Notes: generated by a model from the letters alone, not told the origin. DNA of 64,000 nucleotides from RPQJ01 sp963754535 (GCA_963754535.1 CAVWGG010000011.1:124001-188000); one strand, 5' to 3'. Shown: positions 18,500 to 26,457, counted from the first letter of the stretch. Translations and numbers: made by a program.

Positions 18500-20072
18500 A
18501 TGGAAACTGCACTGACGCCTCTCGATTTCCTGCGCCGCGCGCGCAAGCTCCATGGCACGCGCGAGGCCGTCGTCGACGGTGACCTGAGGCTGACCTACGA
18601 AGAGTTTGGCCAGCGCTGCGACCGTTGGTCATCGGCATTGGCGCAGCTCGGCGTGAAGCAGGGCGATCGCGTGGCAACGTTGGCGCCGAACACGCATCAA
18701 CACCTCGAGCAGTATTACGCGGTGCCGCAGTTGGGCGCGGTCATCGTGCCCATGAATTACCGCCTGGTCGCCGACGACTTCGTCTACCTCGCGAACCACA
18801 GCGGCACCAAGGTCCTGTGCGTGCACGCGGACTATCTGGATACGGTCGACAGCGTGCGCAGCCAGATGACGACGGTCGAGCACTTCGTCGCGCTCGAGGG
18901 CCGCAGGGCCGGGTGGCTCGAATACGAGCAGTTGCTCGCCGCGAGCGACGGCGTGTTCGAGCGCCACGCCCATCGCAGAGGGCGACCTGATCTCGATCAA
19001 CTACACCAGCGGCACCACCTCGCGCCCGAAGGGCGTGATGATCACGCACCGCAACGCCTGGGTGAACGCGATCGGCACGATCGCACATATGCCGATGACG
19101 CCGGCCGACCGCTACCTGTGGACGCTGCCGATGTTCCACGCCAACGGCTGGACGTACACGTGGATCGTGACGGCGGCGGGTGCGCTGCACGTCTGCCTGC
19201 GGCAGGTCGATGCCGCGACCATCTATGGGCTCGTGAACCGGGAGCGCATCACCATGCTGTGCGCCGCGCCGACCGTGCTCATCGCCATTGCCAGCGGTCC
19301 GGAGCAGGGGCGCAAGTCATTGCGACGTGGAGTCCGGGTGGCGACGGCAGGTGCGCCGCCCGCGGCCGCCACGATCGAACGCATGGAAGGTGAGCTCGGT
19401 TGGACCATCACCCAGGTCTATGGGCTCACCGAGACCGCGCCATTCATCTCGATCTGCGCGCCGTTGCCGGAGCACGATGCGCTCGAACCTGGTGAGCGCG
19501 CGCGAATCAAGGCCCGGCAGGGCGTCGAACTCATGACGTCCGGTGATCTGCGCGTGGTCGACGAAAACATGTGCGACGTGCCCCGCGACGGGGCCACGCT
19601 CGGCGAGATCGTCGCCCGTGGCAACGTCGTGATGAAGGGTTACTACGACGATCCGGAAGCGACGGCGAAGGCGTTCCGTGGCGGGTATTTCCACACGGGT
19701 GACGCGGCCGTCGTGCATCCGGATGGTTACGTCGAGATCCGCGACCGCTACAAGGATGTGATCATCAGCGGCGGCGAGAATATCTCCTCGATCGAAGTCG
19801 AGGGCGCGCTGCTACGACACCCCGCCGTGCTCGAAGTCGCGGTCGTCGGCATGCCCCACGAGCGGTGGGGCGAGTCGCCGCATGCGTTCATCGTGCTGCG
19901 GCCGGGCGAGTCGTCCACCCCCGAAGAAATGCGTGCATTCGCGCGCAACGCGCTGGCGCATTTCAAGGTGCCGTCAGTCTTTACGTTCGTGGAGGAGTTG
20001 CCGAAGACGGCCACGGGCAAGATCCAGAAGTTCGTGTTGCGAGGCGGCAAGGCGGCGATCGCGAGGCAGTGA
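18500..20072 (+). CDS. Fatty acyl-CoA synthetase (AMP-forming), frame break near 18968
   Basis: A medium/long-chain acyl-CoA ligase of the ANL superfamily, about 523 residues once the frame is restored. The P-loop motif YTSGTTSRPKGVMITHRN, the QVYGLTETAP motif, GYFHTGDAAVVHPDGY and the C-terminal lysine in PKTATGKIQKF are all present. The N-terminal third (METALTPLDFLRRARKL to GVFERH) is in another frame; skipping one base in 18963-18972 joins it to PIAEGDLISIN. It activates fatty acids with ATP and CoA. The start ATG at 18500 precedes the conserved region. Its stop overlaps the GTG of the ApbE gene (GTGA). Confidence 0.88.
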
Positions 20073-21154
20073 GCGTACCCGCCGTCACCTGGGCCGTTCG
20101 CGCCTGCCATGCGCGGGCACTGCGCTGCCTGGTGAACTGCGTGGCGGTTGTCATCGTCAGTGGGTGTTCGCGCACGCCGGGGACAGCGCAGTTCACCGGA
20201 CCGACGATGGGAACGACATACCACGTCACCGTGCCAGGTGCGGACGCTGCGAGCGAGCGTCGTGCGGTGCAGTCTGCGGTCGATCGTGTCCTGCTCGAGA
20301 CCGACCGACACCTGTCCACTTACAACGACACGAGCGAGATTTACCTTCTCAACCGGGACGGAACCCGCGCCTGGCAGGACGTCTCACCGACCTTGTTCGA
20401 CGTGCTGCAGGAGGCGCGCAACGTCAGCGAGCTCACTCGCGGCGCATTCGACATCACAGTCGAGCCGTTGCTGGAACTCTGGGGTCATGAATCCGAGGGT
20501 GATGGCGCCTCGAGACGAACGTTTTTTGCGCCGCCGACGACCGCCAGGCTGGGGCAGGCGCTCGACCGCGTCGGTTACGCAAGACTCGAACTGAGGAAGG
20601 TGCCGCGAACAGGCGTTCGCAAGAGTGTGGACGGCATGCATCTGACCGTCGACGGGATTGCGCCCGGCTACGCGGTCGACCGCATCGCGGCGGAACTGCG
20701 TGCGCTGGGTCACTCCAGTTTCATCGTCGAGATCGGGGGTGAAGTACGGGCCGAAGGACAGCGCCCGGGGGGCGGGCCATGGCGGATCGCAATCGAAGCA
20801 CCGCTCGCGACCGAACGCGAACCGCTGGTCGGCATCCGGTTGCACGATGCCGCAGTGTCCACCTCGGGCGACTACCGGGACGCTCGATTCGATGCCGCGG
20901 GCCGCCGTTACGCGCACACGATCGATCCGCGGACCGGACGCACGGTGGAGGGCGCTCTCACGTCGGTCACCGTGATCGATGCGAGCACGATCCGCGCGGA
21001 TGCGTACGCGACGGCACTGATGGTCATGGGCACCGAGGCCGGGCTCGCCTGGGCGAAGGAAATGCGGGTGCCGGCCCTGTTCGTGGAGCGGACTGCCAGG
21101 CCCGGGGAATGGCATCTCGTGGAATCCCCCGCATTCAAGGAATGGCGGGAGTAA
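20069..21154 (+). CDS. apbE: ApbE family FAD:protein FMN transferase, lipoprotein
   Basis: A 361-residue ApbE. A signal peptide ends in the lipobox VSGC, so it is anchored to a membrane in the periplasm. Catalytic segments FTGPTMGTTYHV, TVDGIAPGYAVDRIAA, STSGDYRD and YAHTIDPRTG are present. ApbE attaches FMN to Thr/Ser of target flavoproteins such as NqrC or RnfG. No such target is encoded in the window. The GTG start overlaps the stop of the acyl-CoA synthetase gene by 4 bases; using it keeps the full signal peptide (ARALRCLVNCVAVVIVSGC). Confidence 0.9.
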   Translation: MSVPAVTWAVRACHARALRCLVNCVAVVIVSGCSRTPGTAQFTGPTMGTTYHVTVPGADAASERRAVQSAVDRVLLETDRHLSTYNDTSEIYLLNRDGTRAWQDVSPTLFDVLQEARNVSELTRGAFDITVEPLLELWGHESEGDGASRRTFFAPPTTARLGQALDRVGYARLELRKVPRTGVRKSVDGMHLTVDGIAPGYAVDRIAAELRALGHSSFIVEIGGEVRAEGQRPGGGPWRIAIEAPLATEREPLVGIRLHDAAVSTSGDYRDARFDAAGRRYAHTIDPRTGRTVEGALTSVTVIDASTIRADAYATALMVMGTEAGLAWAKEMRVPALFVERTARPGEWHLVESPAFKEWRE

Positions 21155-21188
21155 GTAGGGCCGGGGCCCGATTCGTTATGATGCCGCG

Positions 21189-21782
21189 ATGGACCCGCTG
21201 ACCAAGCTCCGCCGACGCCCTTTCATGGCGCCGCTGCTGATCCCGTTGCTCGGGGTCGTCATGGCTGCGGCGGGAGTCTACTGGCTGGGCACATGGGCCC
21301 GCACGACCGTGGTCGTGCTCGTCCGGCATGCCGAGGGCGGTGAGAGCGCCTCCGGGGATCCGGACCTGAGCCCGGCCGGCGAAAAACGCGTGGCGTCCTT
21401 GGGTGGCCTGATCGACGACGTGCTGGCCGACCGCAAGGTCGACTACCTGTATGCCGCCGACACCCGTCGCGCGCAGCAGACCGCGGCGCCCGTCGCGAAC
21501 GAATTCAAGCTGCCGATCAACGTCGTTGCCAGCAGCGACTGGTCTGGCCTGGCGGCTCGCATCAAGCGGGAGCACCGGGGCAAGACGGTGGTCGTGGTGG
21601 GATACGCGACGACCCTGCCGGGCGTCATCAGCCAGCTGAGCGGCAGCGACTACGCGATGCGTGACGACGAGTTCGACGCTATCTATGTCGTGGTGATGCC
21701 AAGCCCCGGCGAAACCCGTGTGCTGCGGTTGCGGTACGGTGCGCCCACGCCACCCGCAAAACCTGTAGCAACGTCTAAATAG
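21189..21782 (+). CDS. Membrane-anchored histidine phosphatase family protein
   Basis: A 197-residue protein with one N-terminal transmembrane segment (PLLIPLLGVVMAAAGVYWLG) and a histidine-phosphatase domain beginning VVVLVRHAEGGES, with ADTRRAQQTAAP following. The second conserved histidine, usually in a GHxx motif, is replaced around VVVVGYATTLPG, so activity may be weak or different. It could hydrolyse phosphate esters in the periplasm; the substrate is unknown. It starts 34 bases after apbE on the same strand and is probably co-transcribed. Confidence 0.8.
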   Translation: MDPLTKLRRRPFMAPLLIPLLGVVMAAAGVYWLGTWARTTVVVLVRHAEGGESASGDPDLSPAGEKRVASLGGLIDDVLADRKVDYLYAADTRRAQQTAAPVANEFKLPINVVASSDWSGLAARIKREHRGKTVVVVGYATTLPGVISQLSGSDYAMRDDEFDAIYVVVMPSPGETRVLRLRYGAPTPPAKPVATSK

Positions 21783-21857
21783 ATATCTTAAGTACTTGAT
21801 TTATAGGTTTTTGAATCGAGCGTTGGCCACGCATCTGCTTAACCCCTGATCCCTTCT

Positions 21858-22319
21858 TCAGACCGCTCCCGCCGCCAGCGCCGACTGCACGAATGCCTCG
21901 TGCGCCCCGATCCGAAGATCGGCCAGCACCGAGTCCTTGATCTTGCCGTCCGTGCCGATCAAGTAGGTGCCCCGGCGCACGCCGAACCCGAGCGGACCGT
22001 CGACGTCGTAGGCCTTGACGGCCTTCTTGTCTGGATCGGCCAACAGCGGAAAGTTGAGGTTGTGCTTGGCCGCGAACTTCTTGTGCGACTCGGCATCCTG
22101 CGGGCTGACTCCGACCACGCGCAGCTTGGCTCGCACCAGGTCGTTCTGCAGGTCGCGAAAGGTGCAGGCTTCCTTGGTGCAGCCTGGCGTGAAGTCGGCG
22201 GGGTAAAAGTAGAGGATCAGCGGCCCCTTCGCCAGCAACGATTTCAGCGTATGGCGCTTGCCGTCCTGATCGGCGAGGTCGAATTCCGGCGCCTGAGTCC
22301 CGTTCTTGAGCACGGTCAA
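21858..22319 (-). CDS. Bcp/PrxQ-type peroxiredoxin (two-cysteine form)
   Basis: A 153-residue peroxiredoxin. TPGCTKEACTFRD carries both the peroxidatic and the resolving cysteine five residues apart, unlike the paralogue at 14839-15312. It should reduce hydroperoxides using thioredoxin. It overlaps the upstream GNAT gene by 4 bases, forming a two-gene unit. The 75 bases between its end and the convergent phosphatase gene are unusually AT-rich (21775-21815) and contain AAAACCT...AGGTTTT arms with a long loop, a weak candidate terminator. Confidence 0.92.
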   Translation of the reverse strand: MTVLKNGTQAPEFDLADQDGKRHTLKSLLAKGPLILYFYPADFTPGCTKEACTFRDLQNDLVRAKLRVVGVSPQDAESHKKFAAKHNLNFPLLADPDKKAVKAYDVDGPLGFGVRRGTYLIGTDGKIKDSVLADLRIGAHEAFVQSALAAGAV

Positions 22320-22804
22320 TCTCCTTCGTTGGCGTCGTCAATGGCACCCGAGTTGTCCACTTCCATGACGCGGTAGCCGCCGTCGCGCATGCCGCAGCGC
22401 TCGTAGGTGCGCTGTGCAGCGACATTGTCCAGTTCGACGTAGAGCCGCAGGCCGACGACGCCTGGCGTGCTGCGGGAGAGCGCGTCGACGTGATCGTACA
22501 GCGCGCGAAACACGCCGCCACGCCGTGCGGAAGGCTCGACGTAGACGCTCTGGATCCACCAGAACTGGCCGTTGCGCCAGTCGCTCCATTCGTAGGTGAT
22601 CATGAGCTGGCCGACCGGCTGGCCCGCGTCGTCTTCGGCCACGAAATAGCACCCGTGCGCGGGATTTGCGAGGACGGCAGCCACGCCGCGGCGGATCGTG
22701 GGCGGATCGAGCCGCTTGTGCTCCGTCTCGAGGGCCATGGCCTCGTTGCCACGTGCCAGCAATTCCTGGTCGGAGGGCTTCGCGTCACGAATTCGCACGT
22801 TCAC
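22316..22804 (-). CDS. GNAT family N-acetyltransferase
   Basis: A 162-residue single GNAT domain. The acetyl-CoA-binding region is the segment VYVEPSARRGGVFRALYDHV, and the later LYVELDNVAAQRTYERCGM matches the family's C-terminal motif. The substrate is not deducible. It starts with MNVRIRDAKPSDQELLARG and overlaps the peroxiredoxin gene by 4 bases. It is divergent from tRNA-Ala. Confidence 0.88.
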   Translation of the reverse strand: MNVRIRDAKPSDQELLARGNEAMALETEHKRLDPPTIRRGVAAVLANPAHGCYFVAEDDAGQPVGQLMITYEWSDWRNGQFWWIQSVYVEPSARRGGVFRALYDHVDALSRSTPGVVGLRLYVELDNVAAQRTYERCGMRDGGYRVMEVDNSGAIDDANEGD

Positions 22805-22836
22805 GCTGCAATCATACAGGGACCGAAAGACTGCGG

Positions 22837-22864
22837 TTGCGGTGCGGCAACCCGGTGCTACAAT
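22837..22864 (+). promoter_or_regulatory. Promoter of tRNA-Ala
   Basis: TTGCGG (22837-22842), a 16-base spacer and TACAAT (22859-22864) lie 14 bases before the mature tRNA end. The GC-only stretch after the -10 (GCGCGCCC) is the discriminator typical of stringently controlled stable-RNA promoters. Confidence 0.6.
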
Positions 22865-22878
22865 GCGCGCCCTCGTGT

Positions 22879-22954
<76 letters not shown>

Positions 22955-22993
22955 TTTCTTCTTCGGGCCCCGCCGCCACAGACCGGATCACAT

Positions 22994-23069
22994 GCCCCGG
23001 TAGCTCAGTGGATAGAGCGACCGCCTCCTAAGCGGTAGGTCGCAGGTTCAACTCCTGCCCGGGGCACCA
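22994..23069 (+). tRNA. tRNA-Arg (CCT)
   Basis: A complete tRNA with encoded CCA. Acceptor GCCCCGG pairs with CCGGGGC, anticodon stem ACCGC/GCGGT holds loop CTCCTAA with anticodon CCT, and T-loop AGGTTCAACTCCT is present. It reads the rare AGG arginine codon; tRNA-Arg(CCT) genes are frequent integration sites of mobile elements. It lies 39 bases after tRNA-Ala. Confidence 0.95.
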
Positions 23070-23354
23070 TCCAATCGCCAGGCATGAACGCCGTCGCGTC
23101 CTAAGCGACCTGGAAGTCGCGTTCTGCCGCCGCTCACGCCCCGCCAGCTCAAGCTCGACCGGCCGAACGAAATAGCTTGCAGTGACCTGTTATTGCTAAG
23201 GTTTGGATGGACACGCCTGCCAACGGTCAGCGCAGGTTCGATACCTGTCCGGCGCTGCAACGTCATTACAGGCGGATCGAGCCTGTACCCTTGGCGACAG
23301 CAACGCTAGACTGAACCCAGAGGTTGAAGGCGCAGCTCACGGAGGAAGCACGAC
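23070..23354. other. Gene-free stretch after tRNA-Arg with a T-arm-like fragment
   Basis: No convincing gene in 285 bases. At about 23229-23258 there is a stem-loop GCAGG-TTCGATA-CCTGT followed by CCGGCGCTGCA, which looks like the T-arm and acceptor end of a decayed tRNA. The segment before it has none of the other tRNA arms. It may be debris from a former integration at the tRNA-Arg gene. No direct repeat of the tRNA-Arg 3' end was found by eye. Confidence 0.35.
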
Positions 23355-23726
23355 ATGGAGTTCAACCTGTTGTCCTGGTGGCACCGCAAGCGCATTCAGG
23401 CGACCGTGCAATTGTCGGGTCGCCCGATGCAGTTCCACCACGTCACCAACCCCTATCACGCCGTCAGCATCAAGGCGGGCACTCGCTGTCACCAGACGGC
23501 GCAGAAGTTCGGTCGCCAACGGTTCCTCTCCGGTGAAGCCCCGCCGTTGCCGCAACCAACGTGCGACACCAGGACGTGTGAATGTCGATACGTGCATCAC
23601 GAGGACCGTCGCGATGGATTGGACCGCCGCCAGCGGGATACGCAGGATGTTTGGTCGACGGGTCCCCAGTTGGCGCAGGGCGGCGGTCGTCGTGCGAGCC
23701 ACGGGCGGAGAGTGACGGATCGCTGA
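23355..23726 (+). CDS. Small conserved Cys/His-rich protein of unknown function
   Basis: A 123-residue protein with a good ribosome site (GGAGG, 10 bases before ATG). The recognisable part is residues 25-90: FHHVTNPYHAVSIKAG, then FLSGEAPPLP, then CDTRTCECRYVHHEDRR ending in DRR. This Cys-x4-Cys-x-Cys...His-His-x-DRR arrangement recurs, to my recollection, in small uncharacterised gammaproteobacterial proteins; it could bind a metal ion. The C-terminal 30 residues are low-complexity and may be frame-shifted or extra. No signal peptide or membrane segment is seen. It stands alone between the tRNA genes and the riboswitch. I do not know its function. Confidence 0.6.
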   Translation: MEFNLLSWWHRKRIQATVQLSGRPMQFHHVTNPYHAVSIKAGTRCHQTAQKFGRQRFLSGEAPPLPQPTCDTRTCECRYVHHEDRRDGLDRRQRDTQDVWSTGPQLAQGGGRRASHGRRVTDR

Positions 23727-24099
23727 TTCGTTTGGGCGGGCGTATCGAAAGCACACCTTCGCAGTGACGTCGCATCGAATCTCGAACACGCCGCCGCAGA
23801 CAGCGCCCACGCGTCGCGCCGAGTGTTTTTCGCGTGGTCGTCGTACGTAGCCCATGTGACATAAGTCGAAGAGGCGTTGGCGAGGATTCGCCTGCACGTC
23901 TTTGATAGGTCTTGAGTTCACGGCCGGCGCTGCGCGCAGGCGCCGAATAATGTCTGTGATGTGCGACAAATTCGCACTTGCTCCTATCGTCTGCGTGTCG
24001 ATACTTCGCTTACGCCGTACAGGCCTGCGATGACTCCGGGAAGGGGAGCACAGCGCAGGACACCCTGACGATGTCGGTGCAACTCGGACGAGTGAACCG
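23727..24099. other. Intergenic stretch with candidate upstream control region
   Basis: No gene is supported here; the short frames lack conserved features and sensible start sites. The notable element is GTGCGACAAATTCGCAC at 23961-23977, a palindrome with six-base arms, about 120 bases upstream of the riboswitch core. It could be an operator for the riboswitch transcript. No clear sigma-70 promoter could be fixed. Confidence 0.35.
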
Positions 24100-24117
24100 C
24101 GGCCTTCGGGCCGAACG

Positions 24118-24201
24118 CTGACAAAGGCAAACCTGCCGCGAGGCAGGGTCGCAAAACCTCCGGTCCTCGGAAATCTCCTGAGGATAGCGGGGCTGCCGGC
24201 A
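24118..24201 (+). ncRNA. c-di-GMP-I (GEMM) riboswitch
   Basis: The core matches the GEMM-I aptamer almost motif by motif: AAAGGCAAACC, a TGCC-GCGA-GGCA stem with a GNRA tetraloop, GGGTCGCAAAACCTCCGG, a variable hairpin (TCCTC...GAGGA) and finally TAGCGGGGCTGCCGG. In the well-known Vibrio cholerae Vc2 RNA the same places read GGGCAAACC, GGGACGCAAAGCCTCCGG and TAGCGGGGTTACCG. The GNRA loop and its receptor (CCTCCGG/TAGCGGGG), and the A within GCAAA that stacks between the bases of the ligand, are kept. A TTCG-capped hairpin (24100-24113) precedes the core. The gene downstream is an exported Ig/FN3 protein, a usual type of target. Confidence 0.93.
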
Positions 24202-24259
24202 GTCGATCGCTCCCCATGGTCTGTTCGACCTTTGGAGCATCCGCCCGCGCATCCCGTTT

Positions 24260-24287
24260 TGGCACTGCCGTTCTACGGCAGGTGCCA
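24260..24287 (+). promoter_or_regulatory. Hairpin in the riboswitch leader (candidate expression platform)
   Basis: TGGCAC-TGCCG, loop TTCTA, then CGGCA-G-GTGCCA: an 11-bp stem with one bulged base, located between the aptamer and the start codon at 24359. No T-tract follows, so a Rho-independent terminator is not obvious; the hairpin may act through Rho, RNA stability or translation. Its link to ligand binding is inference. Confidence 0.5.
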
Positions 24288-24358
24288 CGGTGCGTCATTG
24301 CTAAGTCACCAAAGAGGCGCTCTGCAGGGGCAGGCACTGAAAAAATTGGGGTTGACGG

Positions 24359-25045
24359 ATGCGTGCAATCGCCGGGTGCGATCGCGTGCGAGGACTCGCA
24401 GCAGTGAATCGTTTGTTGTCTTCTGGAGGCCAGTCTCCAGTCATCGCCGTCCTGTGCCTGGTGCTGTATGTCTGTCAGCCTGCGATCGCCGCTGCAGCCA
24501 ATGGAGCGCCGTCCATCGTCGGCAGCCCCGCCACCACGGCTGACGTTGGCAAGGCCTACTCGTTCCAGCCAAAAGCGTCCGACCCGGATGGTAACAAGCT
24601 CTCGTTCAAGGTCGCCGGGAAGCCTGGCTGGGCCACCTTCAGCAGCGCTACGGGCAGGCTGACCGGCACGCCATCCCCGTCCCAGATCGGGACGTACTCG
24701 AATATCGTCATCAGTGTCAGCGATGGCATCGCGACCCGGTCGCTGCCGGCGTTTGCGATCAAGGCATCGCAGGCTGCGTCGACCGCATCACCCGTGACGT
24801 TGTCATGGGTGCGCCCAACACGGAATGTCGACGGTACCCAGCTCAGCAACCTGACCGGGTATCGGATTCACTACGGTAAAGTGTCCGGGCAGTACGACTA
24901 TTCAGTGTCCATCGGCAGTCCGAGTATCACGTCGGCCACGATCGAGAATCTGGCCCCGGTCAGGTGGTATTTCGCGGTCACGGCCGTTACGAGCTCCGGG
25001 ACTCAAAGCGACTTCTCCGCGCAAGTCAGCAAAGCCGTGCTCTGA
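24359..25045 (+). CDS. Exported Ig-like/FN3 two-domain protein under c-di-GMP riboswitch
   Basis: A 228-residue secreted protein. A signal peptide (VIAVLCLVLYVCQPAIAAAA) ends near residue 47. Residues about 48-133 form a putative-Ig (cadherin-like) domain with the GKAYSFQPKASDPDGNKLSF and TGRLTGTPSPSQIGTYSNI signatures; residues about 146-228 form a fibronectin type III domain (VTLSWVRPT, LTGYRIHYG, RWYFAVTAV). No LPXTG, lipobox or membrane anchor is seen. Such modules occur in adhesins, matrix proteins and extracellular enzymes; no enzyme domain is present. The ATG at 24359 has GGGG about seven bases upstream; a GTG at 24404 is an alternative giving a shorter n-region. The c-di-GMP-I riboswitch is about 155 bases upstream. 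Confidence 0.85.
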   Translation: MRAIAGCDRVRGLAAVNRLLSSGGQSPVIAVLCLVLYVCQPAIAAAANGAPSIVGSPATTADVGKAYSFQPKASDPDGNKLSFKVAGKPGWATFSSATGRLTGTPSPSQIGTYSNIVISVSDGIATRSLPAFAIKASQAASTASPVTLSWVRPTRNVDGTQLSNLTGYRIHYGKVSGQYDYSVSIGSPSITSATIENLAPVRWYFAVTAVTSSGTQSDFSAQVSKAVL

Positions 25046-25114
25046 GGTGCGCGACGCGCAGGACTGGCTCACGGCTGCCGGGGTGGTGTCGCGACGCTGA
25101 TACCCTAGCGCGTC

Positions 25115-26104
25115 ATGAACATCATCTGCCGATTGCTGGCGCTCATCCTGTGCGCCGTCTTCCTGCTCACCTCACCGGCCCGCGCTGACGAAGCGCTCGA
25201 GGAAGTCCTGGTCACCGGCCAGCAACCCGGACCGGGACTCTGGAAGGTGACTCGGGCGGGCGACCCGGACGGTCACGTGCTGTGGATCCTCGGCAACTAC
25301 AGTCCGTTGCCGAAGAAGATGACGTGGCGCTCGACCGAACTTGCAGCCGTGCTGTCTGCATCGCAGGCCGTGCTCGCGCCGGTGTCGGTCAGTGCTTCCG
25401 CGGGGCCGTTGGGCGGCATCACCTTGCTGCCGTCGCTGATCGGCGTGCGCCGTAATCCCGACGGCAAGCGATTGCAGGAGGTTGTTCCTGCCGATCTCTA
25501 TGCGCGCTGGTTGCCGCTCAAGGCTCGCTACCTGGGCAACGACGACGACGTCGAAGACTGGCGCCCGATCTTCGCGGCGCAGGAACTGTATCGCGCCGCG
25601 CTCAAGAAGAGCGACCTGGTGCCCTACGACGGTGTCTGGCCGGCCGTCGAAAAGCTCGCGCGCAAGGCGCGAGTTCCGATCACGGAACCCGAGATCGAGC
25701 TCAAGGTGGAGAAGGCGCGGGCCTCGATCAAGGAATTCAAGTCGATCCCATTGGCCGACGTCGAATGCTTTGCGCGCACGCTGCAGCGGCTGGAGTCCGA
25801 CCTCGACCTGATGCGCGAGCGCGCCAATGCATGGGCAGTCGGCGACGTGGCGCGCTTGCAGAAGCTGGCGCCCGTCGAGCGGGCGAGCGCTTGCATCGGC
25901 GTGATGCTGGAGTCGTCGTTCATGCAGGAGCGCGGCTACGGCGACGTGCTCGTGCGCGCCAGGAATGCATGGGTGGATGCGGCCGAGAAGTCGCTTGCGA
26001 GCAACGTGTCTACGGTGGCCGTGCTGTCCGTGGACGAGATCCTGAAGCCGGACGGCTACGTCGCCGAACTGAAAACGAGGGGGTTTGTCGTCGCCGACCC
26101 TTGA
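25115..26104 (+). CDS. TraB/GumN family protein, exported
   Basis: A 329-residue protein with a signal peptide cleaved after PARADE-like residues near 25. The TraB/GumN domain starts PGLWKVTRAGDPDGHVLWILGN, the hallmark opening of the family, and ends in TVAVLSVDEILKPDGYVAELKTRG. The family is related to metalloproteases of the Tiki type; the usual active-site GxxH at the start reads LGNYSPLP here, so the histidine is absent and catalysis is doubtful. It begins 69 bases after the Ig/FN3 gene on the same strand and could share its transcript. Confidence 0.85.
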   Translation: MNIICRLLALILCAVFLLTSPARADEALEEVLVTGQQPGPGLWKVTRAGDPDGHVLWILGNYSPLPKKMTWRSTELAAVLSASQAVLAPVSVSASAGPLGGITLLPSLIGVRRNPDGKRLQEVVPADLYARWLPLKARYLGNDDDVEDWRPIFAAQELYRAALKKSDLVPYDGVWPAVEKLARKARVPITEPEIELKVEKARASIKEFKSIPLADVECFARTLQRLESDLDLMRERANAWAVGDVARLQKLAPVERASACIGVMLESSFMQERGYGDVLVRARNAWVDAAEKSLASNVSTVAVLSVDEILKPDGYVAELKTRGFVVADP

Positions 26105-26116
26105 GGCCGAACGAGC

Positions 26117-26144
26117 GCAGGGCGGCGAGTTGCTGCCGCCCTGC
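26117..26144. terminator. Hairpin between convergent genes
   Basis: A perfect 10-bp stem, GCAGGGCGGC against GCCGCCCTGC with an 8-base loop, between the TraB/GumN gene and the convergent lipoprotein gene. A second hairpin (GTCGCCA/TGGCGAC) follows at 26155-26171. Neither has a T-tract, so termination is plausible but unproven. Confidence 0.5.
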
Positions 26145-26169
26145 GACGGGTCAGTCGCCAGTCTGGCGA

Positions 26170-26457
26170 CTACTTGGGTGCAACCTTGTCGCCACCCGCA
26201 CGTTCGGTGTCGCCGACCTTCTTCGGCATTGCGGGAGCAGCTGGGTCACCCGTGGTGGCCGTCGCGTCCGTCGCCGCGCCTTCGCCCATGGGCGCGGCTT
26301 CAACGGGTGCCGCTTCGACCGGCGCGGCCTCTGCGGGCGCCGCTTCGACCGGCGCGCTGGCGGCGGGCTCTGGCGTCGCGGTTTCTTCCTTCTTGGCGCA
26401 GGCTGCCAGCAGCAGGGCGGCAGCAACAAGCGCGCTGATCTTGATCGCTTCCTTCAT
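26170..26457 (-). CDS. Small Ala/Pro-rich lipoprotein
   Basis: A 95-residue predicted lipoprotein: signal peptide ISALVAAALLLAAC with lipobox LAAC, then KKEETATPEP. The centre contains four near-copies of the unit APVEAAP, making a flexible, negatively charged linker; the end (GDTERAGGDKVAPK) is charged. No known domain is present. Low-complexity lipoproteins of this kind may be envelope spacers. It lies 61 bases after the TIR-TPR gene on the same strand. Confidence 0.7.
   Translation of the reverse strand: MKEAIKISALVAAALLLAACAKKEETATPEPAASAPVEAAPAEAAPVEAAPVEAAPMGEGAATDATATTGDPAAPAMPKKVGDTERAGGDKVAPK

Noticed and set aside
23229..23262. A functional tRNA gene after tRNA-Arg
   Set aside because: Only a T-arm-like stem and an acceptor-like end are present; D-arm and anticodon arm are missing.
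24216..24543. Short open frames at 24216-24407 and 24232-24543
   Set aside because: They overlap the riboswitch leader and the Ig/FN3 gene and lack ribosome sites or conserved motifs.
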